64,000 nucleotides of DNA from CAYQNU01 sp964419055 (GTDB taxonomy: Bacteria; Bacteroidota; Bacteroidia; Flavobacteriales_D; Parvicellaceae): the NCBI GenBank assembly GCA_964419055.1, contig CAYQNU010000008.1, forward strand, positions 62,001 through 126,000. The letters are read 5' to 3'. Both the position numbers and the translations under genes were made by a program. The notes beneath the pieces are model-generated. The model was not told where the DNA came from, did not search any database, and was given only the letters and a program-made list of their open reading frames with translations. The stretch's first letter is position 1; each line of letters starts with the position of its first letter. Shown here piece after piece: positions 24,924 through 35,034 of this stretch.

Positions 24924-27306
24924 ACTTTTTCTCACTCAAAACCGTAAAGGTTCGGGTAACTTTAGCACCGTTTTCATCAATCAAGGTAAGTACATGTATA
25001 CCTTCTGCCGGTGCCACTTCCATTTGATGAATACCAACGGTTTCTCCAATGTATTGTTCATCTAAATGCCAAAAAACACGCATATTGGATTGAACATGTG
25101 AAGCCTCAAAAATAGATTTGCTGAGAAAACCACCCAATTGTATGGGGATGTAAATATTACTCTCCTGTTTAGGATAAATGATGTCCATTGGAGCATATTT
25201 ATTATCGTCAGTACAATCATTTCTGAAGGGAGGTAAGGGTTTATAGTTGGGGTTTTTGTTGCGGTAAAATTTTTCTGCAATAGGAGGCAAAACAAACCAA
25301 GGTTGTTGTATCATATTGGTGATCATTTCACACGAACTGTTCACCCTAAATTGACCTGTAACATCTGTGTGAATTATTTTATGGTAAGGGCATATCATCG
25401 TTTTGTTGCAAGAAATGGGAACAAAAACCGTATCAACATGGGTGCAAATGGGTGATGCTTTGTGTCCCGAATGTTGGCAAACAACCATGGGCATCATTTC
25501 GTCATAGGGTTGTTTAAACCATTCTCCTGCGGGTAATCTACTAAAAATGTCAAATAAAATAGGTGCGGCCGCTTCGATACCAATCAAACCTGGTCTTCCT
25601 TCTCCACTGCCATTCCCCACCCAAACACCTACTACATATTTTGGAGTTACACCAATAGCCCAAGCGTCCCTGAAACCATATGAAGTTCCCGTTTTCCAAG
25701 CAATTTTTGAAGAGGACTGAAATTGTTGCCAATTATTTTCATCACTAGGCCGGGCTACTTCAAGCAATGCTTCAAAGGTACTCCAAACCGCAGCTGGATT
25801 AAATAATTGCTTGGTTCCTGAATTCGCAGTGTTGGAAATATGGGCGTATACTGTTGGGGATTTATAGATGTGTTTAATTCCTTTTTTATATAAGTTAAGG
25901 GTTTGAGCCATGTTGGCATAAATGGAACATAAATCCCATAAATTTGCTTCAGCTCCTCCCAACACAAGTGATAATCCATAATCACCAGCAGGTCGATTGA
26001 TGGTAGTCAAGCCAATTTTAGTTAAACGATCATAAAATTTTTGAACACCATAATTCTTTAGCATTTTAACTATGGGAACATTTAATGAGCGAGCTAGGGC
26101 TCTTGATGCAGGAACCACACCATCGTATTTTTGATTGTAATTTTTGGGTGCATATCCGCTCAAAATCATCGGCACATCCTCCACTAATTGCTTGGGCATA
26201 ATCACACCATCTTCAATCATGGAGGCATATAAAAAGGGTTTCAAGATACTTCCTGTGCTTCTCGGAGCCGTAATGCAATCTACTTGATTACCATGATTAT
26301 TATTAGTTTCAGTTGTGTTTCCAATATAAGCTACAACCTTTCCCGTTTCAACACTAATGACTAAAGCCGCTGCATTGTGAATTTCGTTTTCTTTTAATTT
26401 ACTGTGATGATAGGCAATTATTTTATTCAGTTCTTCTTGCAGATTTTTGCTAACGTGAGTCACTACCCATTCTCCTTTTTTACCCTCTTTAATGGCTTTA
26501 TCTGTTAGGTGAGGTGCTAAATTAGGTAAATCAGGAGGTGCGGTGGGAAGTTCTTCAATCAAAGCCAATCGATGTTCCTCAGAGGTTATGATGTTCACCT
26601 CTAACAATCGATCCAATAAACGATTGCGTTTGGCTAACAATTTTTCTCTATTTTTAGAAAGGTGCAATAATCCTGGAGCATTGGGTAGTACGGCCAACAT
26701 GCACGATTCAGCCCAACTCAGTTGTTCTGCTTTTCTTCCAAAATAACGCCAAGCTGCCGCATCTAATCCCACTACATTTCCACCCATGGGAGCATTTGAT
26801 GCATACATTGCCAAAATTTCATCCTTAGAATAAGACCATTCCATTCGGGTACCTTGAAAAATTTCAACAACTTTTTCCCATACAGTGCGATCTTGTCCTT
26901 TTCGAGAAATTCTAATAATTTGCATGGATATTGTGCTTCCTCCACTCACTACTCTACCAGCCGATATATTTTGTTTCATAGCTCGGGCAAAAGCTTTGAA
27001 ACTAAACCCCCAATGGGAGTTGAAGTCACGATCTTCAAATTGAATAATAGCCTGTTTAAACTTGTAGGGCACATCCGTCCTAGGCGGAAAACGCCACTGT
27101 CCATCATCAGCTATCCGTGCATTAAGGATGTTTCCATCTCTATCTACAATAACGGTGCAAGTTGGATCATTAAATAATTGAGAGGGTAAACAAAAAAGCC
27201 AAATTAAAAAAATTACTGAAAAAGAAGTAATGAAATAGTACTTCTTACGCTTAATCCATGAACCTATTTTTTTGAATCGTTGCGCTATGGATTTAAATAG
27301 ATTCAA
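24922..27306 (-). CDS. pbpC: Penicillin-binding protein 1C
   Basis: 794 residues, bifunctional class A PBP. An N-terminal anchor (about 23-42) is followed by the GT51 glycosyltransferase domain (EDRDFNSHWGF, 'GGSTISMQ', 'GFDAAAWRYFGR'-like stretch). The transpeptidase domain has RSTGSILKPF (SxxK) and KTGTSYGFRDAWAIG (KTG). The C-terminal region is the beta-rich BiPBP_C domain (last 90 residues), which marks PBP1C rather than 1A/1B. In many bacteria pbpC neighbours an alpha-2-macroglobulin gene; none is present here. Same strand as recN, with 74 nt between. Confidence 0.95.
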   Translation of the reverse strand: MNLFKSIAQRFKKIGSWIKRKKYYFITSFSVIFLIWLFCLPSQLFNDPTCTVIVDRDGNILNARIADDGQWRFPPRTDVPYKFKQAIIQFEDRDFNSHWGFSFKAFARAMKQNISAGRVVSGGSTISMQIIRISRKGQDRTVWEKVVEIFQGTRMEWSYSKDEILAMYASNAPMGGNVVGLDAAAWRYFGRKAEQLSWAESCMLAVLPNAPGLLHLSKNREKLLAKRNRLLDRLLEVNIITSEEHRLALIEELPTAPPDLPNLAPHLTDKAIKEGKKGEWVVTHVSKNLQEELNKIIAYHHSKLKENEIHNAAALVISVETGKVVAYIGNTTETNNNHGNQVDCITAPRSTGSILKPFLYASMIEDGVIMPKQLVEDVPMILSGYAPKNYNQKYDGVVPASRALARSLNVPIVKMLKNYGVQKFYDRLTKIGLTTINRPAGDYGLSLVLGGAEANLWDLCSIYANMAQTLNLYKKGIKHIYKSPTVYAHISNTANSGTKQLFNPAAVWSTFEALLEVARPSDENNWQQFQSSSKIAWKTGTSYGFRDAWAIGVTPKYVVGVWVGNGSGEGRPGLIGIEAAAPILFDIFSRLPAGEWFKQPYDEMMPMVVCQHSGHKASPICTHVDTVFVPISCNKTMICPYHKIIHTDVTGQFRVNSSCEMITNMIQQPWFVLPPIAEKFYRNKNPNYKPLPPFRNDCTDDNKYAPMDIIYPKQESNIYIPIQLGGFLSKSIFEASHVQSNMRVFWHLDEQYIGETVGIHQMEVAPAEGIHVLTLIDENGAKVTRTFTVLSEKK

Positions 27307-27380
27307 AATGGCTAAAATTTAGAAATTAACGTAGATTAAAGGTCAATATTGTCAATTGGAACCGCTTTTTTAATCCGAAA

Positions 27381-29045
27381 TTAAACCATTTCACTCAACA
27401 ACTCTTTGGCATTGGCGATAGCTGTTTCAGAAGGGTTTTTCCCACTGATCATTTCTGCAATTTCTAACACTCGTTGGTCGTTATTCAAGGCAATTAAATG
27501 AGTGTGGGTAATGTTGTTTTTTTCCTCTTTATATACTTTAAAGTGCTGGCTGCCTTTACTGGCTATTTGCGGTAAATGAGTAATCGAAACCACTTGCATT
27601 TCGGCACTTAATTGTTGCATAATTTGCCCCATAGCATTGGCCACTTCGCCACTAACACCGGTATCTATTTCATCAAAAATTAAGGTCGGAATGGCATTGT
27701 TTTGAGATTGCAATGATTTGATAGCCAACATTACGCGTGACAATTCACCTCCCGAAGCTATTTTCTTTAATGGCTCAAAAGCACTTCCCAAATTGGTTCG
27801 CACCAATATGGTGATATCGTCAAGACCCAATAAATTGGGATTTTCAAAGGGTGTTTGCGAAAATTGAATGTGTGCATTCTTCATATTCATTTTTGCCAAC
27901 ATTGCATTGATATTGGTTTCGATAGAACCAAACATGGCTTTTCTCTTATTTCTCAATACCGTTCCTTTTTCAAGGACTTCTTTAGATAAGGTAACTATTT
28001 CCTTTTTTATGTTGTCTATACTTTCAGAAAGTGAATTTATGTTTTGAAGTGATGCTTCTAAATTAGATTTTTTGGTCAATAATTCCTCAGCATTTCTAAC
28101 GTTATGCTTTTTGATCAGCTTGTTTAAACTTCCTATGAGTTCTTCCAATTGGAGCAATTTTCGGTTATCTATTTCAATAGAAGAAACTTTTCTTGATAAA
28201 TCAGAAGTGGCTTCTTTTACTTCAATGACACAAATGGAAATTCGGTGCTGTAATTCATCAAAAGCTGGACTTAATTTAGCCAATTTTTGTAAAGCTAATA
28301 AGGCAGTGTTTAATTGACTTGAAGCTGAAAAAGCGTTGTCATCCAATACTGAAATAACCTCTGATGATAGGTTTTTTATTTCTTCGGCATTGGCTAAAGT
28401 GGCATATTCTGCTTCAACATCATCGTTAATGCATTTTTCGATTGAAATACCTTCAAATTCCGACAAAAGGAATTGAGTATAATCTTTTTCGTGTTGCGCT
28501 TTTACTTCTTTTTCTAGCAACTTCTTTAATTCATCTTGTTGTTTCTTTAATTGCTCAAAGACCACTTGGTAAGATTTAAGTTCGGAAAAAGATTGGGCAT
28601 GTTCGTCAATAATCTTATATAAAAATACACGATCATTCAAAACAGCGTTTTCATGCTGACTGTGAATATCAATTAATTTTTCACCCAATAACTTAATAGC
28701 TTGAAGGGTAACAGGAGTATCATTAATAAATGACCGTGATTTCCCTTGGGGATTGATTTCTCTTCTGATAATCGTAACTTCGGAGTAATCTAAATCATTT
28801 TCTGTAAAAAATGTATTGAATTCAACATGATTGGGAATACTAAAAGTGCCTTCAATAACACATTTATTTTCTTGGTTTCGTAATGACTTCACATCTGCCC
28901 TATCGCCAGTGAGCATGCTTAGTGCTCCCAAAATAATAGATTTACCTGACCCTGTTTCTCCAGTTATAACGGAAAAACCAGATTGAAAACTAATGGATAG
29001 TTCATCAATTAGCGCATAATTATTTATATAGAGATGTTTTAACAC
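27381..29045 (-). CDS. recN: DNA repair protein RecN
   Basis: 554 residues, an SMC-like ATPase in double-strand-break repair. Seen: Walker A GETGSGKS near residue 31, a long central coiled coil (about 150-370), and a C-terminal half with the signature 'ASGGELSRVMLAIKSL' and Walker B LIFDEIDTGVSGE, then 'VVSITHLPQIAS'. The length is normal for the family. It lies 38 nt downstream of the larger PorE-like gene on the same strand. Confidence 0.96.
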   Translation of the reverse strand: MLKHLYINNYALIDELSISFQSGFSVITGETGSGKSIILGALSMLTGDRADVKSLRNQENKCVIEGTFSIPNHVEFNTFFTENDLDYSEVTIIRREINPQGKSRSFINDTPVTLQAIKLLGEKLIDIHSQHENAVLNDRVFLYKIIDEHAQSFSELKSYQVVFEQLKKQQDELKKLLEKEVKAQHEKDYTQFLLSEFEGISIEKCINDDVEAEYATLANAEEIKNLSSEVISVLDDNAFSASSQLNTALLALQKLAKLSPAFDELQHRISICVIEVKEATSDLSRKVSSIEIDNRKLLQLEELIGSLNKLIKKHNVRNAEELLTKKSNLEASLQNINSLSESIDNIKKEIVTLSKEVLEKGTVLRNKRKAMFGSIETNINAMLAKMNMKNAHIQFSQTPFENPNLLGLDDITILVRTNLGSAFEPLKKIASGGELSRVMLAIKSLQSQNNAIPTLIFDEIDTGVSGEVANAMGQIMQQLSAEMQVVSITHLPQIASKGSQHFKVYKEEKNNITHTHLIALNNDQRVLEIAEMISGKNPSETAIANAKELLSEMV

Positions 29046-29083
29046 AGGTGTAAAGTTACAACTATTTATACATAACCGAATGT

Positions 29084-31663
29084 CTATTTTTCAGTAGCCG
29101 TTTCAATTAACGTATTGCAATCATTATCAGGAAATAATCGAGCAATTTCTTCAGTTGACAAACGTTTGCCTTCTTTAAAATACACGATAAATGCATCTGG
29201 ATAACCCTCAGCTGCCATTCTTTTTCTATGCTCATCAGCCATTGATTTACTTAAGAAGGTACCTGAAAAGTATTTATACAAATTATCGTTACCTTTATAG
29301 AAACCTACTTCCTCAGCATTATCAAATTTGGTTTCATCTATTTTCTTTCTAAAAGCACCTAATTGAACTTTAAATACTATGTCATCTTCACCAAACTCAA
29401 ACACGGTATAATTTTGGGAAGAATTGGACGAAACATTAGCTATATTTTGACCTCCAACCGAAATGGTAATTACTTCTTCTTCCTCAACTTTAATTTCAGT
29501 TTCAGAAGCCATTTGCTGAGCTGTTTCTGCAAAACTTACCCTTCTATTCAATTGTCTACCTTCTGGATTGTCGGTTCCATCTGGATTCATATTAGGAGCA
29601 ATAGGTTTTGATTCTCCATAATTTTTTGTAGTCATTCTACTCCAAGAAATGCCATCTTGATTAAGCATGTTTTTGATTTTATTGCTTCGCGCACTGGCAA
29701 GCCACATATTGTATTCATCACTACCATTAGCATCTGTATGGCCTTCAATAACAACTTTCACCTTTGGATTGTCTTTCAAGTATTGTAACGTCCGGTTATA
29801 ATCAGCTACCGATTTTTCAATGATTTTAGTTCTATCATAGATAAAATACAAGTCTTTCATCATATCATTTTGACTAGCGTATTCGGTCACAACGGGTTTG
29901 AAAGGGTCTTTATTGTCACCGCCATCAACAGGTTCCTTAGGATCTTTGGTGTTTACTGTAATATCAATATTAGTAATCTCAACATTATCTGGGTTTTCGG
30001 TATTGATGAGAGCCAAAATTTCTCCGTCTACAATTTCACCCGAAGCTATGGTAATTTTATCATTCTCTTTTGTGGCAACTTTAATAATATCCTTTACTCC
30101 TCCTGTTGCAGCTACAATAACTTGATCTTTTCCCAGAGCTCCTTTGTCATTGTATTCAATATCATAGGTTTGTCCAGGTTGAAGAATAAATAAGTAACGT
30201 CCTGTTTGGTCGTTTGGACGATATTCCCCGGCTATATCACCATCGGGATTGTAAACTGTGATGACTAAGTCTTTCAACACTTCACCTTTTGTATCCTTGG
30301 CCACACCTTGATAAACAGCCAATGTTTTTTCTTCATTATTTGGAAATTCTACAATATAGATATCTTGATCACCTTTTCCATCCTTTCTAAAGGAAGAAAA
30401 ATATACTCTTTTACCATCATTAGTAGGAAAGAAAAACACATCATCTCCAGTGGTGTTTGCTGGATAACCCAGGTTGATTGGAGCACCCCAACTTCCATCT
30501 TCTTGAAGTTCGCTCTTGAAAATATCATAACCTCCCATGGTATTGTGGCCTTGACTACTGAAATAAAAGGTTTTTCCATCTGGGTGTAAATAGGGAGCTT
30601 CTTCGTCATATTGAGTATTTAAATTTTTACCCATATTTTGAGATTTACCCCACTCACCAGTAGGCAATTTTTTAATCATCCACAAATCTCTACCTCCTTG
30701 TCCTCCTGGTCGATCACTTGTGTAAAACATCGTTTTTCCGTCAGAACTCAAATTCACGTCTGTTTGCCAATTGCTGGAGTTCACATCACCAATCATTAAT
30801 GTTGGTTCAGACCATTTTCCATTTTTCAAATAGGTTTCAAAAATACTTCCGTACGTTACAGCTCCACTATTAGCTTTGTAAATGATCATATAATTCTCAT
30901 CTGGAGAAATGTACAAACATGCATCGTGACCAACAGAATTTATTCCATCATCCATCATTTTGGCATCTGTCCATTGCCCATTGATTTTTTCAGAAAAGAA
31001 AATATCCTCAAAATACAAACCTTGGTCATCTTGTACTGCTTTATCTCCTGATAAACGTCTAGAAGTGAAATACATTTTCATTTCATTACCCGTCACTTTT
31101 GGTCGGTATTCGGGATAAATTGTATTAATGGCATCTAAAGGTGATACATTCACAGCTACTGGTGCTGCAATAAGGGATTGTGCATTTTTAGTGATTTCTA
31201 TTTTACGATTGATGTCTTTTAAAAATTTAGTATTGTTCTCACTTAATACATCTTTGTACATCAAATAATTTTCCATAGCCTTTTCAAATTGATAATCAAA
31301 ATGATAAGCTTCACCCAAATATTTAATCACTTCAATGGGTGCTTTTTTCTCCTTATAATTACCGGTTCTATATGTATTCGAAACGGGTTTTTTATGAGAC
31401 AAAACCTTTTCAAAATAAGGAATTGACAAAGCTTTGTCATATCTACTGTTTAAATAACAATAACCAATTGAAAATAACGTATTGTTATTTTTTGGATCCA
31501 TGCGTTCCATTTCCTGCAAAATAGGAAGTGCTTTGATATAATTATCATCGCTCAATAATTTAAACGATTCATCAAATAATTCTTTAAACTTTTTGGATTG
31601 ACTGTAACTACTCCCAATGATTAAAAAGGTAAGCAGTAAGGTTGTTAATTTAATTATTCTCAT
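29084..31663 (-). CDS. PorE-like OmpA-family protein with TPR, PD40 and C-terminal SPOR-like domain
   Basis: 859 residues. Order: signal peptide (1-22), TPR region (about 25-160), WD40-like PD40 beta-propeller (about 190-440; repeated 'SPDENYMIIYKAN', 'SSDGKTMFYTSDRPGG', 'HPDGKTFYFSSQGHNTMGGYDIF'), a carboxypeptidase-regulatory-like domain (about 455-530), the OmpA peptidoglycan-binding domain (KVVIEGHTDANGSDEYN... ARSNKIKN), then about 70 residues resembling a SPOR domain (VFKVQLGAFRKK ... AEGYPDAFIVYF). The order TPR-PD40-CRD-OmpA is that of PorE, a type IX secretion component anchored to peptidoglycan. It is the second of two adjacent paralogues. Confidence 0.88.
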   Translation of the reverse strand: MRIIKLTTLLLTFLIIGSSYSQSKKFKELFDESFKLLSDDNYIKALPILQEMERMDPKNNNTLFSIGYCYLNSRYDKALSIPYFEKVLSHKKPVSNTYRTGNYKEKKAPIEVIKYLGEAYHFDYQFEKAMENYLMYKDVLSENNTKFLKDINRKIEITKNAQSLIAAPVAVNVSPLDAINTIYPEYRPKVTGNEMKMYFTSRRLSGDKAVQDDQGLYFEDIFFSEKINGQWTDAKMMDDGINSVGHDACLYISPDENYMIIYKANSGAVTYGSIFETYLKNGKWSEPTLMIGDVNSSNWQTDVNLSSDGKTMFYTSDRPGGQGGRDLWMIKKLPTGEWGKSQNMGKNLNTQYDEEAPYLHPDGKTFYFSSQGHNTMGGYDIFKSELQEDGSWGAPINLGYPANTTGDDVFFFPTNDGKRVYFSSFRKDGKGDQDIYIVEFPNNEEKTLAVYQGVAKDTKGEVLKDLVITVYNPDGDIAGEYRPNDQTGRYLFILQPGQTYDIEYNDKGALGKDQVIVAATGGVKDIIKVATKENDKITIASGEIVDGEILALINTENPDNVEITNIDITVNTKDPKEPVDGGDNKDPFKPVVTEYASQNDMMKDLYFIYDRTKIIEKSVADYNRTLQYLKDNPKVKVVIEGHTDANGSDEYNMWLASARSNKIKNMLNQDGISWSRMTTKNYGESKPIAPNMNPDGTDNPEGRQLNRRVSFAETAQQMASETEIKVEEEEVITISVGGQNIANVSSNSSQNYTVFEFGEDDIVFKVQLGAFRKKIDETKFDNAEEVGFYKGNDNLYKYFSGTFLSKSMADEHRKRMAAEGYPDAFIVYFKEGKRLSTEEIARLFPDNDCNTLIETATEK

Positions 31664-31734
31664 TGTTGTTTGTTGTTGTAGCGTTGTTGTTTGTTGTTCG
31701 ATTTGTTGTTGAAAGCTTGAAACTAGTTGTTGAT
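31664..31734 (-). repeat. CAACAA-rich repetitive leader of the large PorE-like gene
   Basis: The minus strand consists mostly of AACAACA and ACAACAAACAACAA words up to the ATG at 31663, including an 18-nt unit repeated directly before the start codon. It is unstructured and purine/cytosine-only in large part, so it may act as a translation-enhancing leader (inference). Confidence 0.5.
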
Positions 31735-33819
31735 TTTAATTTCTACTCGCCTATTCAATTGCCTACCATCAGGATTATCACTACCATCAGGTAGTTCATT
31801 TTCTACCATAGGTCGGGTTTCTCCATATCCAATAGTAGCTATACGATCTTTGTTTATCCCCGCTGCAATTAATTTCTTCTTTACTTGCTCACTTCGTTGT
31901 TGCGATAATTTAAGATTATATTCATCATTTCCCTTATTATCCGTATGTCCTTCAATTAGTATTTTTGAAGTCGGATTATTTTTCATATATTTTATAAGTT
32001 TCGTTAAATCGTTTTTTGAATTTGGAATTAACGTTGCTTTATCATACGCAAAAAGTAAATTATTAAGAATAATGGCTTCTCCAGAATTCAATTTCTTTTC
32101 AAGTTCCATTTCCGTTAGATTCGAAATGCTGTTCTTATCCACTTCAACTTTCACTTTATTATTGGTAGTTTCTTGGGCCAATTTGTCTTCGTTTACGAAA
32201 ACTAACTGACCATTTATGATGGTAACAATTTTTTCAATTTCAAAAACTCCTCCTTTACTTGGTACCACTATGGTATCGGTAAGCGTTAAATTGTCAATGG
32301 TGTATTGAACTCTGAACGTATCGGCTGGTGGTAAAATAAATAAAAATCTACCTGTTTTATTGTTGGGACGATAGGTGCCCATTTCTTCCTTTTCGTTAGC
32401 TTGAAATATATTAATTTGAAGATTCTTTATTACTTCGCCCGTATTATATTTTGCTTTGCCTTTATAAATAGCCAACGTTCTTTTTTCATTTTTAGGGAAT
32501 GTGAGTTCATACAAATCTTGTTGGCCCAACCCCTCCTTCCGGTAAGAAGAAAAATACCCTTTTGTACCGTCCAAATTTGGAATAAAAAAAACGTCATCAC
32601 CTGTTGTATTCAATGGATACCCCATGTTTTCGGGATATCCCCAAGTTCCATCCGCTTGTAATTCTGATTTAAAAATATCGAACCCTCCCATTGTATTATG
32701 CCCTTTAGAACTAAAATACAATGTTTTTCCATCTGGATGTAAAAAGGGAGATTCCTCATCATAAATAGTATTTACAGGGGTATCAAGATTTTGAACTTGC
32801 GCCCATTCGCCTGTAGGTAACTTTTTCATCATCCAAATATCACGAGCGCCTTTACCACCACTTCTATTACTTGTAAATAACATTGTTTGTCCATCACTGC
32901 TTATGTTAACATCTGTTTCCCAATATTTTGAATTAACATCTGCGGTTATTAATTTTAATTCTGACCAATTTTCTCCATCAAAAAAAGATTCATAAATAGA
33001 CCCGTCACTTGATGTAGCTTCATCAGCACGATACACAATCATATACAAATTATCGGGGCTAATATATAAGCAAGCATCATGACTAGGTGAATTTATAGGT
33101 GCCCCTAACTTTACGGGATCTTTCCAATTTCCTTTACTATCTTGAGTCGATTGAAATATATCTTCAAAAGGTAATTGATAATTTACAGGTTCACCTTCAT
33201 TAGTTCTTCTCGAAGTAAAAAACACAACGTTTTCATCTCCATTCAATTTAGGACGATATTCGCTAAATGAAGAATTTAGTTTACCAATAGGTTTAATAAT
33301 TAATTCGATTGGTTTTTCTACCAATCGTTTACCACTATTTGACATACGAATGTTCTTTTCGATTTCAACCATGGCCTCTTTATTGTCAGGATCTAATATA
33401 CTTTTAAATTCATTAAACTTTTCAATAGCCTCATCAAATTGATAATTGAAATGATAGGCTTCACCAAGTAATTTGATGGTTTCAAGTGGGGCTTTTTTCT
33501 CCTTGGGATTGTCTGCTATGTACTCAACAGTTAGGTTTTTATAATTAGACAATATTTTTTCAAAATAAGGAATGGCTTTATTTTTATCATACGATGTCAT
33601 CAAAAAACAATAACCAATATTGAATAATGTGCTGTAATTTTTATCATCCACTTTCTCCATTTCCAATAATATGGGTAAAGCTGCATCATAATTTTCCACT
33701 TTTAAAAAAGCCATTGCCTCAGCATGGTAAACCTTGAAATCAACTTTTTGACCAACAACAGAGCGGGTCAATAAACATGCAAAAACAACAAATACTATTA
33801 CAATATATCGCAGCTTCAT
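31723..33819 (-). CDS. PorE-like OmpA-family protein (TPR, PD40, CRD, OmpA)
   Basis: 698 residues with the same domain order as the preceding paralogue but without the SPOR-like tail: signal peptide, TPR (about 28-160), PD40 propeller (about 190-430), regulatory-like domain (about 445-530), OmpA domain near 585-698 (ILIEGHTDNKGNDEYN, LSQQRSEQV, 'GYGETRPM'). Expected in the periplasm, bridging the outer membrane machinery and peptidoglycan. Its ATG overlaps the stop codon of the thioesterase gene by 4 nt. Its 3' end is 59 nt from the start of the large paralogue. Confidence 0.88.
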   Translation of the reverse strand: MKLRYIVIVFVVFACLLTRSVVGQKVDFKVYHAEAMAFLKVENYDAALPILLEMEKVDDKNYSTLFNIGYCFLMTSYDKNKAIPYFEKILSNYKNLTVEYIADNPKEKKAPLETIKLLGEAYHFNYQFDEAIEKFNEFKSILDPDNKEAMVEIEKNIRMSNSGKRLVEKPIELIIKPIGKLNSSFSEYRPKLNGDENVVFFTSRRTNEGEPVNYQLPFEDIFQSTQDSKGNWKDPVKLGAPINSPSHDACLYISPDNLYMIVYRADEATSSDGSIYESFFDGENWSELKLITADVNSKYWETDVNISSDGQTMLFTSNRSGGKGARDIWMMKKLPTGEWAQVQNLDTPVNTIYDEESPFLHPDGKTLYFSSKGHNTMGGFDIFKSELQADGTWGYPENMGYPLNTTGDDVFFIPNLDGTKGYFSSYRKEGLGQQDLYELTFPKNEKRTLAIYKGKAKYNTGEVIKNLQINIFQANEKEEMGTYRPNNKTGRFLFILPPADTFRVQYTIDNLTLTDTIVVPSKGGVFEIEKIVTIINGQLVFVNEDKLAQETTNNKVKVEVDKNSISNLTEMELEKKLNSGEAIILNNLLFAYDKATLIPNSKNDLTKLIKYMKNNPTSKILIEGHTDNKGNDEYNLKLSQQRSEQVKKKLIAAGINKDRIATIGYGETRPMVENELPDGSDNPDGRQLNRRVEIKINN

Positions 33820-34223
33820 GAAAAATGAGGTTTAAAAGAATCAATTATATATTGTGGCGGACGAACCGGTTTGTTTAATTTTTGATCTAAAAAAATAAGA
33901 TCCGTTTGTGCGTCATTTAGACGCTCATTACTTGCGTTATATGTTTCGTAATGAAAGGTGATACGCACTCCTGGCATTTTGTTTACTTTACAAGTAACTT
34001 TTATCTCTTCATCATAAAAAGCTGGTTTATGGTAATTTACACTAAAATGAATAACAGGTAACAGTATTCCATCATCTTCCATTTCTTTGTAACTCACCCC
34101 CAACTCCCGTAACATTTCAACTCGTGCTACTTCAAAGAACTGGGCATAATTGCCATAATAGCAAAACCCCATTTTATCGGTTTCTGCATATCTTATTCTT
34201 AATTTAACACTAGAAGTGAACAT
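33816..34223 (-). CDS. Acyl-CoA thioesterase, YbgC/4HBT family
   Basis: 135-residue hotdog-fold thioesterase. Seen: the N-terminal 'LRIRYAETDKMGFCYYGNYAQFFEVAR' motif, in which the YAETDkmG..yy..Y segment includes the catalytic Asp of 4HBT enzymes. It hydrolyses short or medium acyl-CoAs in relatives. It is the first gene of a probable operon with the two PorE-like genes (ATGA overlap). The pairing with envelope genes recalls the ybgC-tol-pal clusters of proteobacteria, which is an analogy only. Confidence 0.9.
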   Translation of the reverse strand: MFTSSVKLRIRYAETDKMGFCYYGNYAQFFEVARVEMLRELGVSYKEMEDDGILLPVIHFSVNYHKPAFYDEEIKVTCKVNKMPGVRITFHYETYNASNERLNDAQTDLIFLDQKLNKPVRPPQYIIDSFKPHFS

Positions 34224-34229
34224 ATTACT

Positions 34230-34237
34230 TATCTTTG
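34230..34237 (+). promoter_or_regulatory. -7 element of the 5'-nucleotidase operon, decides the start
   Basis: TATCTTTG, a full TAnnTTTG match. An ATG at 34216 would lie upstream of it, so the ATG at 34252, 14 nt downstream of the box and directly before the lipoprotein signal peptide, is the start. Confidence 0.55.
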
Positions 34238-34251
34238 CCTATCGTTTTGTT

Positions 34252-35034
34252 ATGACTAAAAGAACACTGAATATCTGTTTTTCAACATCTATTTTACTCA
34301 TTTTTATGAGTTTAGGGTGTGTTCGCACTTACAAAGTAATAGAATATAAATCTACGAATGAGACGGTCAACGTAGACTTTTCAACAAGAGATTCTTTGTT
34401 TCCATTTGTTGAAAACTACAAAATAAAATTAGATGAAACGATGAATCAAGTAATCTGCACCACATCTGTAGACTTAGAAATTGGTAACCCTGAGGGGCTT
34501 TTAGGAAACTTTGTTGCCGATATCGTTTTACAAGAGGGTCGATTAAGAAGTCAAGAAACCATTGATTTTTGCGTTTTGAATAACGGTGGCTTAAGAAAAC
34601 CTTTACTTAAAGGCCCAATTACCAAAGGGGATGTTTTTGAAGTAATGCCATTTGAAAATGAATTAATCATTTTGGAATTAAGCGGTGAAAAAGTAGCTGA
34701 ATTCGCTGAATTTGTCTACAAAAAATCAATGCTTGAAGATGCTCGAAAAGCAGGTGTTCCAGTGAGTGGAATCCGAATTACTTTAGATCAAAAGGGCGTG
34801 CAAGAAGTGAGAGTTGGCCTTTTGACTTTAGACAAAAAGAAAACGTATCATGTTCTAACCTCCGATTATTTAGCTGGTGGTGGTGATCAGATGTCCTTTT
34901 TTATCAACCCAATTTCTTTCAAATCTTTACATCTCAAATTGAGAGATGCCATGATGAATGCAATCATAGATTTGGGTAAAAACAATATTCAAATAAACGC
35001 TCAACTAGATGGAAGAATCAGAATTCAAAAATAG
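34252..35034 (+). CDS. Lipoprotein with 5'-nucleotidase C-terminal domain
   Basis: 260 residues from the ATG at 34252. Signal peptide with lipobox-like MSLGC. The mature part is the substrate-recognition domain of the 5'-nucleotidase/UshA family: 'GNPEGLLGNFVADIVLQEG', 'FCVLNNGGLRKPLLKGPITKGDVFEVMPFENELI', 'YLAGGGDQMSFF'. The catalytic metallophosphatase half is encoded by the next gene, which overlaps by 26 nt, so the enzyme is split into two polypeptides. Likely role: periplasmic or surface hydrolysis of nucleotides or sugar nucleotides. Confidence 0.88.
   Translation: MTKRTLNICFSTSILLIFMSLGCVRTYKVIEYKSTNETVNVDFSTRDSLFPFVENYKIKLDETMNQVICTTSVDLEIGNPEGLLGNFVADIVLQEGRLRSQETIDFCVLNNGGLRKPLLKGPITKGDVFEVMPFENELIILELSGEKVAEFAEFVYKKSMLEDARKAGVPVSGIRITLDQKGVQEVRVGLLTLDKKKTYHVLTSDYLAGGGDQMSFFINPISFKSLHLKLRDAMMNAIIDLGKNNIQINAQLDGRIRIQK

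Noticed and set aside
29870..30193. 107-codon ORF antisense to the large PorE-like gene
   Set aside because: Mirror of the coding frame; low-complexity Asn/Ile-rich product and no signals.
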